The position numbers and the translations under genes are program-made. The notes beneath the pieces are model-generated. The model was not told the origin of the DNA. It searched no databases and worked only from the letters and a program-made list of their open reading frames with translations. Positions 45,607 to 54,201 of a DNA stretch of 64,000 bases are shown piece by piece; positions within the stretch are counted from its first letter, which is position 1; each line of letters starts with the position of its first letter. Source of the DNA: Nocardia sp. SYP-A9097 (GTDB lineage Bacteria > Actinomycetota > Actinomycetes > Mycobacteriales > Mycobacteriaceae). The stretch covers positions 203,664 to 267,663 of the forward strand of contig NZ_WJIC01000010.1 in the NCBI RefSeq assembly GCF_009649815.1, given 5' to 3'.

Positions 45607-46851
45607 ATGGCAATTTCCGTCGCCGAGCGGGCCGAGGATATCCCCGGGGCGCAGCGCCACATCCTGACCGTCCTGGTCGCCGCGCAGGTCCTGAGCGGCG
45701 CGGGGCTGGCGGCCGGGGTAACCGTCGGCGCGCTGCTCGCGCAGGACATGCTCGGATCCACCGGTCTCGCCGGACTGCCCAGCGCGCTGGGCACCGCCGG
45801 TTCCGCGCTGGCGGCGGTTGCCGTGGGCCGTGTTTCGCACGCTCGCGGCCGTCGTCCTGGGCTGGCGGCCGGATATCTGACGGGTGCCATCGGCAGTGCG
45901 GGAGTGATCGCGGCGGCCGTCGCGGGGAATGTCGCCCTGCTGTTCCTCGCGCTGTTCGTCTACGGTGCGGGCACGGCCACGAACCTCCAAGCCCGTTATG
46001 CCGGAGCCGATTTGGCGGCCCCGGCACATCGCGCCCGTGCGGTGTCCACGGTTCTGGTCGCCACCACGCTGGGCGGGGTGGTCGGCCCCAATCTCACCGC
46101 GCTCACCGGCGACCTCGCACGCGGGCTCGGCATCCCGTATCTGGCCGGCCCCTTCCTGCTCGCCGGGGTCGCCTACGCGCTGGCGGCGGTGGTGCTGGCG
46201 GTGTGGCTGCGGCCCGACCCATTGCTGTTGGCGCGCACCATGTCCGGCGAAGGGACCGCGACGGACTCGCGGCCGGGCGAGGCGGACCCGCACTCCGCGC
46301 GGCGCTCCGGTGTGCTGGTCGGCGCGCTGATCATGGTGCTGACCCAGTTGGTCATGGTGGCGATCATGACGATGACACCGGTCCATATGCACGATCACGG
46401 CCACGGTGCTGCCGCCACCGGTCTCGTCATCGGCATTCATATCGGCGCGATGTACCTGCCCTCACCATTGACCGGGTGGCTCGTCGACCGCTTCGGCCGG
46501 CTCCCGATCGCGGCCGCCTCCGGAGTGACACTGCTGGCCGCGGGAATCGTTGCCGCCCTTGCCCCCGACGATTCCCTGGCCCCGTTCGCGGTGGCCCTGG
46601 CGCTGCTGGGTCTGGGCTGGAACTTCGGCCTGATCACCGGCACCGCGATCATCACCGATGCCGTACCGCTGGCCACCCGCGCCAAAACCCAAGGTCTGGT
46701 GGATGTTTCGATTGCCATCGCCGGCGCGGCGGGCGGTATGGCCTCGGGGTTCATCGTCGCGGCCGCGGGCTTCCCGCAGCTGGCGCTGGGTGGTGGGCTG
46801 CTGGCGCTGGCTATCCTGCCCGCTGTCGCCGTCGCAGTGCGTCGACGGTGA
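45607..46851 (+). CDS. MFS transporter, 12 membrane segments
   Basis: 414 residues from ATG 45607 (AAAGGAA upstream). Twelve hydrophobic segments; the loop 2-3 motif is GRVSHARGRRPGL near 78 and its counterpart in the second half is WLVDRFGRLPIAAASG near 295. Drug or metabolite exporter of the DHA-like type. Directly follows the MBL hydrolase and is probably under the CGNR regulator. Its last 41 bp overlap the end of the rarD-like gene on the other strand. Confidence 0.88.
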   Translation: MAISVAERAEDIPGAQRHILTVLVAAQVLSGAGLAAGVTVGALLAQDMLGSTGLAGLPSALGTAGSALAAVAVGRVSHARGRRPGLAAGYLTGAIGSAGVIAAAVAGNVALLFLALFVYGAGTATNLQARYAGADLAAPAHRARAVSTVLVATTLGGVVGPNLTALTGDLARGLGIPYLAGPFLLAGVAYALAAVVLAVWLRPDPLLLARTMSGEGTATDSRPGEADPHSARRSGVLVGALIMVLTQLVMVAIMTMTPVHMHDHGHGAAATGLVIGIHIGAMYLPSPLTGWLVDRFGRLPIAAASGVTLLAAGIVAALAPDDSLAPFAVALALLGLGWNFGLITGTAIITDAVPLATRAKTQGLVDVSIAIAGAAGGMASGFIVAAAGFPQLALGGGLLALAILPAVAVAVRRR

Positions 46852-47749
46852 AGATGGCCAGGGCAAGCCAGATGAGCGCGAACCCGGCCCAGCGGGAGGC
46901 GGGCATGGGTTCATGACCGATCAGCACGCCCCAGGTGAGCTGTAGTGCCGGGGTCAGGTATTGCAGGATTCCCATGGTGGACAAGGGAACTCGCGGTGCG
47001 GCCAGTGCGAAGAACAGCAGCGGAATGAGCGTGATCGGGCCGGTGACCATGAGCAGCGCCGAATGCGAGACGCTGGAGCCGAAGGTGGCATTACCGGTGA
47101 CACCGAGCACGATCACCGTGATCAGCGCGAAGGGCGCGGCCGAAATACCCTCCGCCGCAAGGCCGGGTAGGGCGTCCAGGCGAATGACCTTCTTGATCAG
47201 ACCGTAGGTGGCGAAGGAACAGGCCAGGATGAGCGCGATCCACGGCGGGCGGCCGTAGTCGACGGTCAGGACGATGACGGCGCTCGCGCCCAAAGCCAGT
47301 GCCACCCACTGCACTCGGCGCAGGCGCTCCCGAAAGATGATGACACCGAACGCGACCGTCACCAGCGGATTGATGAAGTAGCCGAGCGCGCACTCGACAA
47401 CCTGCTCATTGATGACGCCGTAGACATAGACGCCCCAATTGATGGACAGCGCAAGCGAAGCCGCCGCCGCGAGCCGCCAGGTGCGGGCGTCGATACCGCG
47501 CAGCTCCCGCAGGCGGCCGGTGACGAGCAGCGCCAGCAGGGCCATACCGAGGGTCCAGAGAATGCGTTCGGCGAGCACCTCCACCGGGTCCGCGAATTTC
47601 AGCAGTCCGAACACGGCCGGGAACAGGCCCCACAGGAAATACGCGCCGAAGCCGAACGCGACACCCAGCTGAGTGCCGGTGTAGTCCGCGCGCCCGGCGC
47701 GGGACGATTCGGCTGAACCTGCCTCGGCGGCAGTGGGACTCTCCGGCAC
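46811..47749 (-). CDS. rarD: RarD-family EamA/DMT transporter
   Basis: 312 residues. Ten membrane helices; the RarD pattern is clear: GVAFGFGAYFLWGLFPAVFGLLKFADPVEVLAERILWTL, INWGVYVYGVINEQVVECALGYFINPLVTVAFGVIIFRERL, and the late LLFFALAAPRVPLSTMGILQYLTPALQL. RarD proteins were named for chloramphenicol sensitivity but their substrate is not settled. It converges with the MFS gene (41-bp overlap) and is divergent from ctpE. Confidence 0.9.
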   Translation of the reverse strand: MPESPTAAEAGSAESSRAGRADYTGTQLGVAFGFGAYFLWGLFPAVFGLLKFADPVEVLAERILWTLGMALLALLVTGRLRELRGIDARTWRLAAAASLALSINWGVYVYGVINEQVVECALGYFINPLVTVAFGVIIFRERLRRVQWVALALGASAVIVLTVDYGRPPWIALILACSFATYGLIKKVIRLDALPGLAAEGISAAPFALITVIVLGVTGNATFGSSVSHSALLMVTGPITLIPLLFFALAAPRVPLSTMGILQYLTPALQLTWGVLIGHEPMPASRWAGFALIWLALAIFTVDALRRRQRAG

Positions 47750-47880
47750 CCGTCAACGTTAGCCTGCGCAACGACCAGGCGACCATCGGATATTCGCCCG
47801 ATATGTCCTGATTGCCGACGCGCGCACGGCTCACCTGGGGAAATCCGGTTAACCACAGGCAAACCTTTAGGCTGTCGATC

Positions 47881-50373
47881 ATGTCGATCACCGCACAGGC
47901 AGCGACACCCGCGACGGGACTCACCTCCGCAGAGGTCGAGCAACGCCGTCGCGATGGGCTCACCAATGATGTTCCCGAGCGGGCCTCCCGCTCGGTACGA
48001 GACATCGTCAAGGCCAATATCTTCACGCGCATCAACGCGATCCTCGGTGTGCTGTTCATTCTGGTGCTGGCGACCGGATCGATTATCGACGGCATGTTCG
48101 GACTGCTCATCGTCGCGAACAGCGCGGTCGGCATCATTCAGGAGGTCCGGGCCAAGAAGACCCTGGATCAGCTGGCGATTGTCGGACAGGCGCAGCCGGT
48201 GGTGCGGCGCGAGGGCAAGGCCACCAAGGTCGCGCCGCAGGAGATCGTGCTCGGCGACATTATCGAGCTCGGGCCCGGCGATCAGATCGTGGTCGACGGT
48301 CAGGTCACCGAATCCGAGTTGCTCGAGGTCGATGAATCACTGCTCACCGGTGAGGCCGACCCGATCGACAAAACCGTTGCGGCGCCGGTCATGTCGGGCA
48401 GCTTCGTGGTGTCCGGCAGTGGCGCGTACCGGGCCACCAAGGTCGGCAAGGACGCCTACGCCGCCAAACTCGCCGATGAGGCCAGCAAGTTCACGCTGGT
48501 CAATTCCGAACTGCGCAACGGCATCGACACCATTCTGAAAGTCATTACCTACCTGCTGATTCCGGCGGGATTGCTGTCCATCTACAACCAGCTGGTCTCC
48601 AGTAAGGAATCCTGGCGGCCCGCCGTCAACGGCATGGTGGCGGCGCTGGTGCCCATGGTCCCCGAGGGCCTGGTGCTGATGACCTCCATCGCCTTCGCCG
48701 TCGGCGTGGTCCGGCTGGGGCGGCGCCAGTGCCTGGTACAGGAGCTCCCCGCCATCGAGGGCCTGGCGCGCGTGGACGTGGTGTGCGCCGACAAGACCGG
48801 CACGCTCACCGAAAATGGCATGCGGCTCAGCGAGATTCGACCGGTGGACGCGAACGGGGTCGGTACCGCGCTCGCCTTGCCGTCCGCCGTATCCGGCGCG
48901 GTGGATGGCGAATCCTCCTCGGGCGGAGGTGAACTGGCCCAGGTGCTGGCGGCGATGGCCTCCGATGATCCACGACCGAATGCGAGTGTGGCGGCCATTG
49001 CCGAGGCGCTGCCGGATTCACCGGGCTGGAAGCCCAGCGGCGTCGCGCCGTTCTCCTCCGCCAAGAAGTGGAGTGGATTCTCCTACGGCGAGCACGGCAA
49101 CTGGCTGCTCGGCGCGCCCGATGTGCTCCTCGATCCGAACTCCGAAACCGCGGCTGTCGCACAGGAAGTCGGGGCGAAGGGGCTGCGGGTGCTGCTGCTC
49201 GCCGGCAGTGACCGGCCGGTGGACGCGGCCGACGCGCCGGGGCAGGTGACGCCCGCGGCGCTCGTGGTGCTGGAGCAACGGGTGCGGCCCGATGCCAAGG
49301 AGACCCTGGACTACTTCGCGTCGCAGCATGTGTCGACCAAGGTCATCTCCGGTGACAATGCGGTCTCCGTCGGCGCGGTGGCGACCTCGCTCGGTATGGC
49401 GGGCGGCGCCGATCCGGTCGACGCGCGCACGCTGCCGACCGATCAGAACGAGCTCGCGGACGTGCTTGATCAAAAGACCGTATTCGGCCGGGTGCGCCCG
49501 GATCAGAAGCGCGCCATGGTCTCCGCGCTGCAGTCGCGCGGGCATACCGTCGCCATGACCGGTGACGGCGTGAACGATGTACTCGCGCTCAAGGACGCCG
49601 ATATCGGCGTCGCCATGGGTTCGGGCAGTCCCGCCACCCGCTCGGTGGCGCAGATTGTGTTGCTGGACAACAAGTTCGCGACGCTGCCGTATGTGGTCGG
49701 TGAGGGCCGCCGGGTGATCGGCAATATCGAACGCGTCTCGAATCTGTTCCTCACCAAGACCGTGTACTCGGTGGTGCTGGCGTTCCTGGTCGGTATCGCG
49801 GGTATCGGCTCGCAGATCTTCCATTACAAGGCGATCGGATATCCGTTCCTGCCACGGCATGTCACGATCGCGGCGTGGTTCACCATCGGCATTCCGGCTT
49901 TCATTCTGTCGCTGGCGCCGAATAACGAGCGGGCGCGCACCGGATTCGTCGGGCGCGTCATGCGATTGGCGATTCCGTCCGGTCTGGTGATCGGTGTCAT
50001 GACGTTCATCGCGTACCTGATCGCCTACAAGGGACCGGATGTGGGCGAGACCGCGAAGATCCAGGCGGGCACCACCGCGCTCATCACCCTGCTGATTATC
50101 GCGGTGTGGGTGCTGGCCATCGTGGCGCGGCCGTGGAACTGGTGGAAGATGCTCTTGGTCGCGGGTTCCGTTGTGGGCTACCTGATTCTGTTCGCGGTCC
50201 CGTTCACCCGGCACTTCTTCAAACTCGATCCGAGCAATATCGCGCTCACCACCGCGGCGATCATCTGCGGTGCGATCGGCGTGGTACTGGTCGAGGTGGC
50301 GTGGTGGGTGAGCGCCAAACTGCACGGCGAGACACCGCATCTGCTGCCGAGCCCGCCCGGCGAAAACGACTGA
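47881..50373 (+). CDS. ctpE: Cation-translocating P-type ATPase, CtpE-like
   Basis: 830 residues from ATG 47881. P-type ATPase with TGES-equivalent LLTGEAD near 157, phosphorylation site CADKTGTLTENG (Asp near 303), the ion-site helix MVPEGLVLMTS near 260, and the hinge AMTGDGVNDVLALKDADIGVAMGSG near 560. Ten membrane helices. CtpE of mycobacteria is linked to calcium uptake; this is the nearest family by the PMVPEGL and QELPAIEGLARVDVVC segments. No metal-binding N-terminal repeats are present, so a heavy-metal pump is unlikely. A strong hairpin follows. Confidence 0.9.
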   Translation: MSITAQAATPATGLTSAEVEQRRRDGLTNDVPERASRSVRDIVKANIFTRINAILGVLFILVLATGSIIDGMFGLLIVANSAVGIIQEVRAKKTLDQLAIVGQAQPVVRREGKATKVAPQEIVLGDIIELGPGDQIVVDGQVTESELLEVDESLLTGEADPIDKTVAAPVMSGSFVVSGSGAYRATKVGKDAYAAKLADEASKFTLVNSELRNGIDTILKVITYLLIPAGLLSIYNQLVSSKESWRPAVNGMVAALVPMVPEGLVLMTSIAFAVGVVRLGRRQCLVQELPAIEGLARVDVVCADKTGTLTENGMRLSEIRPVDANGVGTALALPSAVSGAVDGESSSGGGELAQVLAAMASDDPRPNASVAAIAEALPDSPGWKPSGVAPFSSAKKWSGFSYGEHGNWLLGAPDVLLDPNSETAAVAQEVGAKGLRVLLLAGSDRPVDAADAPGQVTPAALVVLEQRVRPDAKETLDYFASQHVSTKVISGDNAVSVGAVATSLGMAGGADPVDARTLPTDQNELADVLDQKTVFGRVRPDQKRAMVSALQSRGHTVAMTGDGVNDVLALKDADIGVAMGSGSPATRSVAQIVLLDNKFATLPYVVGEGRRVIGNIERVSNLFLTKTVYSVVLAFLVGIAGIGSQIFHYKAIGYPFLPRHVTIAAWFTIGIPAFILSLAPNNERARTGFVGRVMRLAIPSGLVIGVMTFIAYLIAYKGPDVGETAKIQAGTTALITLLIIAVWVLAIVARPWNWWKMLLVAGSVVGYLILFAVPFTRHFFKLDPSNIALTTAAIICGAIGVVLVEVAWWVSAKLHGETPHLLPSPPGEND

Positions 50374-50397
50374 AATCAAGGACATTCCGTGCCAATG

Positions 50398-50428
50398 ACG
50401 GCGGCGCACCGACTCGGTGCGCCGCCGT
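50398..50428 (+). terminator. Terminator after ctpE
   Basis: ACGGCGGCGCACCG (50398-50411) pairs perfectly with CGGTGCGCCGCCGT (50415-50428), a 14-bp stem with a three-base loop, 25 bp after the ctpE stop. Only a short T pair follows. Confidence 0.85.
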
Positions 50429-50520
50429 TGACATAACATCCAAACTGGTCGCATGATTTGGCTCGCCGGTGAACTGCCTTGTCCCGGACGTTCTTTGACT
50501 CGCCATGTACCTTGGGCCGC

Positions 50521-51348
50521 ATGGAGGTCCTGCTGCACCAGATCGACGCGTTCGCGGACGCACCGTTCTCGGGCAATCCCGCCGCTGTCATGCCGCTGCT
50601 GTCCTGGCTGCCGGATGCCCTGCTGCAACAGCTCGCCGAGGAGAACAATCTCGCCGAGACCGCCTTCTACACCTCCGCGCTACCCCCGGACGCCGGTGCG
50701 GCGCCGGACAACTCGCCCGCCTTCCACCTACGCTGGTTCACCCCGACCACCGAGGTCGACCTCTGCGGGCATGGCACACTCGCCGCCGCGGCGCAGATCC
50801 TGGACGATATGCATCCCGGCGCGGACCGCGTGCACTTCTACACGCGCAGTGGCTGGTTGCGAGTGGATCGCGATCGCGACGATCTGGTGCTGGATCTGCC
50901 GAGCGCCGCCTCGGTGGAGATCGATGTGCACGAAGACATTCCGCAGGCCCTGGCCAAAGCGCTGGGGGTACGGCCGTTGCGCGCCTACGCCGGTGTCGAC
51001 GTGGTGCTGATGGTGACCTCCGAACATGAAGTGCGCGAAGCGAATCCGAACTTCTCCGAATTTCCGGAAATACATCGCGGGGCCATTCTCACCGCCGCCG
51101 GTGAAGAGGCCGACTTCGTCTCCCGGTTCTTCGCGCCCGGCCAGGGCATTCCCGAGGATCCCGTAACCGGTTCCGCCCATGCGCAACTCATGCCGCTGTG
51201 GAGCCGCGAACTCGGGCGCAATACCCTGTCCGCGCGCCAGCTCTCCGCCCGCGGCGGAGCGCTGCGCTGCACGCTCAGTGGTGATCGCGTCCGCCTGGCC
51301 GGTCGCTGCCGCCGCTACCTCGACGGCGTAATTCGCCTGGCGGACTGA
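50521..51348 (+). CDS. PhzF-family isomerase/epimerase
   Basis: 275 residues from ATG 50521; an in-frame upstream ATG is less likely. PhzF signature: VLLHQIDAFADAPFSGNPAAV, with catalytic Glu in NNLAETAFY (E46), HLRWFTPTTEVDLCGHGTLAAA near 85, the second-half FAPGQGIPEDPVTGSAHAQL near 215 and the final SGDRVRLAGRC. The family catalyses hydrogen shifts or epimerisations; most genome copies, like this one without phenazine genes around, have unknown substrates. Preceded by the ctpE terminator, so it has its own promoter. Confidence 0.92.
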   Translation: MEVLLHQIDAFADAPFSGNPAAVMPLLSWLPDALLQQLAEENNLAETAFYTSALPPDAGAAPDNSPAFHLRWFTPTTEVDLCGHGTLAAAAQILDDMHPGADRVHFYTRSGWLRVDRDRDDLVLDLPSAASVEIDVHEDIPQALAKALGVRPLRAYAGVDVVLMVTSEHEVREANPNFSEFPEIHRGAILTAAGEEADFVSRFFAPGQGIPEDPVTGSAHAQLMPLWSRELGRNTLSARQLSARGGALRCTLSGDRVRLAGRCRRYLDGVIRLAD

Positions 51349-51390
51349 GGATTTCAGCGACGCCACCGCCCATCGACGCTGCGCGGGCCG

Positions 51391-52302
51391 TCAGCGATTC
51401 ACAATGCTGTCGGTGAGCGCGAGCAGATCCGCTTCCTGGTAGCCCGGATAACCGTGCAGCTTGGCCCGCCACTCCGCCGGAATCGCCGACGCACCCCAGC
51501 GCGCGCCGAGCAGCCCACCGGCAATGGCGGCGGTGGTATCGGTATCACCGCCGGCCCGCACCGCGAGTTCCAGTGCGGCGGGCAGGGTGTCGGCGTGCGT
51601 AATGGCCCACCACGCGGTCTGCAGGGCGTGCACCACCCAGCCGTTCTTGGGGAAATCCGCCGGGGTACCGCACTCGGCCTTGTCCAGCAGCGGGCCCCAG
51701 AATCCGGAGTCGACGATCGAAAGTGCCTGCCGCACACCGCCATAGGTGCCGTACAGCACCGCGTGCCGGATGGCGAGCGTCCACAGTTTGCACGCCTGCA
51801 TGGCCTGCATGTCGTAGTGCGTGAGCGAGCTGACCACGGCCGCGGCCTTGGCGCAGTGCGGCTCGTCGTCGAGATAGGCCAGGGCCACCGGCGCGGTGCG
51901 CATGAGCGAGCCGTTGCCCGCCTTCAAACCGCCGAGATCGTGTGCGCGCACCTGCATTTCGCGCCCGGACGTACTGCGCCACTGCAGCACCTGGCTGGTC
52001 TGGAAACCGACATCGGCGGGTTTGGAATCCCACCAGGCGATGAACTCCGCGGCCACCGCGTCGAGGCCGGCCTCCTCGTGCAGGTTCCCGGCCCGCGCGG
52101 CCGCGCGCGCCACCGCGATCGCCATGGAGGTGTCGTCGGTCCACTCCCCCGGCGCCCAGTCGAAACTGCCGCCGCCCTTCATCTCGATGACCACTTCCGG
52201 TCCGGGATGGGTGAACTCGAAGCCCGCGCCCAACGCATCGCCCGCCGCCGTACCCAGCAGCACGCCGGCCGCGCGGTCCGCCTGCTCCGTGGTCAGTTCC
52301 AT
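51391..52302 (-). CDS. ADP-ribosylglycohydrolase family protein
   Basis: 303 residues from ATG 52302 (GGGAG upstream). Metal site motifs of the DraG/ARH family: GVLLGTAAGDALGAGFEF at the start, GEWTDDTSMAIAVA near 50, NGSLMRTAPVAL near 125, and RAGGDTDTTAAIAGGLLGARWG near 250. It would remove ADP-ribose from proteins, nucleic acids or small molecules with two Mg ions. No ADP-ribosyltransferase or nitrogenase gene is near. Convergent with phzF. Confidence 0.92.
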   Translation of the reverse strand: MELTTEQADRAAGVLLGTAAGDALGAGFEFTHPGPEVVIEMKGGGSFDWAPGEWTDDTSMAIAVARAAARAGNLHEEAGLDAVAAEFIAWWDSKPADVGFQTSQVLQWRSTSGREMQVRAHDLGGLKAGNGSLMRTAPVALAYLDDEPHCAKAAAVVSSLTHYDMQAMQACKLWTLAIRHAVLYGTYGGVRQALSIVDSGFWGPLLDKAECGTPADFPKNGWVVHALQTAWWAITHADTLPAALELAVRAGGDTDTTAAIAGGLLGARWGASAIPAEWRAKLHGYPGYQEADLLALTDSIVNR

Positions 52303-52618
52303 CCGCTCCCAGCCCCTCTCGATGAGCCCATTGCCCGCCACTCTGCCACGGCCGACTCTCCTGCCACGGTAACCCTCGCGCCGCCCCGGCGAGGTGTGCG
52401 GCGGGAGACGGTAGCACTTCCTTGACGGTGCGCCGGCCGCCCATCGAATTGGGGGCATGTGTCCGATGGTGCGCGGGCGCGGCGGCCCCTAGTGTCTTGC
52501 CGGGGGTGCCACCCGGCTCGATCGGGCGTGCCGCCATGTCGGAATCAGCGAAAGATTTTGCCGCACAGCACCGGTCGGGCGGAGCAGCGGTGATCTCCCG
52601 GAGAAAGAGGACTTCCCC
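52303..52618. other. Intergenic region between divergent genes
   Basis: About 315 bp with no supported gene. It contains CTGCCACGG twice (near 52340 and 52360) and must hold the promoters of the ADP-ribosylglycohydrolase and the lipoprotein. The lipoprotein ribosome site GGAGAAAGAGG is near 52600. Confidence 0.45.
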
Positions 52619-53221
52619 ATGCATCAGACCAGCCGTCGGCCGGGCACACGACGGGCAGCGACGATCATGGCGGCGGTCGCGGCGCTCGCGCTCATCGCGG
52701 GCTGCTCCGACACTTCGAGTTCGTCCGGCCCGACCACGGTCAAGGGATCACCGGCCGTCACCACCGGCGCGGTCGCGCAGACCACCACATCCGCCGCGAA
52801 TCCCGGCGCGGCACAACCGGGCGGAGCACAGCCCGGCGGAGCGCAACCGGGCGGCGGTGGTGGTGCGCCCCAAGCCCAACCGCAGGCGCCGGGAGCCGCG
52901 CCGATCGACGAACCGGGGCCCGCACCCGAGCCGACCACCCCATTGGGCACCGACCACTACGTGAAGTGCACCGACAAGATCAACTACGCCGGTGACCCCC
53001 GCTCCAACGCCGAGATCAACCTCGAGGGCGAACGCCACGGCGGCGACTGCCCCGCCCCGATCGTCCCGACCACGACGGTGGCCACCACCCCCTCCACGAC
53101 AACCGTTGCGCCCCCGGCAGATCCGACCACCACGAGCCCGGCAACCAACCCGGCCACCACCGCACCCGTGACAACGGTCCCGGAAGCCACCTCCCCCGCA
53201 ACCACCAGCGCGGCAAAGTAA
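52619..53221 (+). CDS. Low-complexity Pro/Thr-rich lipoprotein
   Basis: 200 residues from ATG 52619. A long, Arg-rich signal region ends in the lipobox LIAGC near residue 29. Then follow a Ser/Thr stretch, a run of AQPGG repeats near 65-85, an alanine/proline stretch, and a small folded-looking core near 110-140 (DHYVKCTDKINYAGDPRSNAEINLEGERHGGDC) with two cysteines. The tail is Thr/Pro/Ala-rich and likely glycosylated or wall-spanning. No family known. It probably reaches through the cell wall. Confidence 0.8.
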   Translation: MHQTSRRPGTRRAATIMAAVAALALIAGCSDTSSSSGPTTVKGSPAVTTGAVAQTTTSAANPGAAQPGGAQPGGAQPGGGGGAPQAQPQAPGAAPIDEPGPAPEPTTPLGTDHYVKCTDKINYAGDPRSNAEINLEGERHGGDCPAPIVPTTTVATTPSTTTVAPPADPTTTSPATNPATTAPVTTVPEATSPATTSAAK

Positions 53222-53260
53222 GTGCGGCGGCTGCCCGCGCCGCCGCCCGTGGGGATTCGG

Positions 53261-53632
53261 TTAGACCTCCAGCTCCTCCTCGATGCCCTTGAGGCGGTGC
53301 CGTGCCATGGCGAGATTGGCGCGGCCCCGGTCGAGGGCGAGGTAGAGGAACAGGCCCTTGGACTTTCGGCCCGTCATCGGCCGGATGATGTGGTACTGGT
53401 TGCCGAGGGTGATGAGAATGTCCTCGATCTCCTCATTGATCCCCAGCTGATCGATGGTGCGCATCTTGGCGCGCACCACCTCGGTATTGCCGGCGGCGGC
53501 GACCTGCAGATCCAGCGCCTTGGAACTGCCGAGCAGGCCGAGCGCCATACCGCTGTTGTAGTCGACGACGGCGGCGCCGATCGCGCCGTCGATCACCATC
53601 ATGTCCTTCAGTGCGATATCCATGTTGGACAT
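53261..53632 (-). CDS. Roadblock/LC7-domain protein (1 of 3)
   Basis: 123 residues from ATG 53632, with AAAGGAAAGG upstream. A single roadblock/LC7 domain: MMVIDGAIGAAVVDYNSGMALG, LQVAAAGNTEVVRAKM, and ILITLGNQYHIIRPM, SKGLFLYLALDR, then a C-terminal helix. Such proteins dimerise and, in actinobacterial conservons and in MglB, regulate small GTPases. No GTPase gene is found in this window. Last gene of a four-gene minus-strand set; 11 bp follow the preceding gene's stop. Confidence 0.88.
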   Translation of the reverse strand: MSNMDIALKDMMVIDGAIGAAVVDYNSGMALGLLGSSKALDLQVAAAGNTEVVRAKMRTIDQLGINEEIEDILITLGNQYHIIRPMTGRKSKGLFLYLALDRGRANLAMARHRLKGIEEELEV

Positions 53633-53643
53633 GGCCTTTCCTT

Positions 53644-54096
53644 TCAATCGGTGTTCTTCTTCGGGGTGCGCTTGACGTTGTTCGCCAGAGCGGTGAGTTC
53701 TTCGGCTATGGCCCGTGCCACCGGACGCGATTCCAGGTGCAGGCGGCCCACATTCACCTCCGGGCCCGCCAGCACGGTCAGCGAGGCCGTCCAACCGGCC
53801 GCGTAGATCACCACGTAACCGCCGGAGCCGTGCACCACGACCTCGTGGAAGCCGCCCCCATGCGCGGTGGTGGCCAGCCGGTGCGAGAGCGACAGCTGGG
53901 AGGCGGTGAGCGCGGCCATGCCGGTGGGTTCGATATGCGGCGGCAGATCGTGTGCGATGAGCAGCCCGTCGGTGGAGGCCACCAGGGCGCCGGTCAGTCG
54001 GGGGATGCTGTCCCGCAACGACTTCAGCTGTGCCAGCAGCACGGTGTTCGGTTCGGGTCGCGAGATCGCCACCTTCGTCATCCTTCTTCCCATCAT
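53644..54096 (-). CDS. Roadblock/LC7-domain protein (2 of 3)
   Basis: 150 residues from ATG 54096 (AGGAGG 12 bases before); ATG 54081 or a GTG at 54126 are alternatives. The roadblock fold is clear: LKSLRDSIPRLTGALVASTDGLLIAHDLP, MAALTASQLSLSHRLA, FHEVVVHGSGGYVVIYAAG, and ASLTVLAGPEVNVGRL. This is the type found with HTH and DUF742 proteins in conservons. It follows the HTH protein gene after a ~105-bp gap that holds a short out-of-frame reading similar to that gene's tail. Confidence 0.87.
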   Translation of the reverse strand: MMGRRMTKVAISRPEPNTVLLAQLKSLRDSIPRLTGALVASTDGLLIAHDLPPHIEPTGMAALTASQLSLSHRLATTAHGGGFHEVVVHGSGGYVVIYAAGWTASLTVLAGPEVNVGRLHLESRPVARAIAEELTALANNVKRTPKKNTD

Positions 54097-54201
54097 TTCG
54101 CCGAGCCGCCTCCTGCGCGCGGTCACACCAGCTCCTCCAAGGCCGCCTCCCACTCCGTCCGCCGGGTACCCTGCGTTCGCTCGAACGCGGCTTCCGCACG
54201 G

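Noticed and set aside
52801..52860. The GGCGGAGCACAGCCC-type repeats as a possible CRISPR or VNTR array
   Set aside because: They are in-frame codon repeats for AQPGG within a coding sequence, without spacers.
52758..53216. Gly/Val-rich minus-strand frames over the Pro/Thr-rich lipoprotein
   Set aside because: They arise from the low-complexity ACC/CCG codons of the plus-strand lipoprotein.
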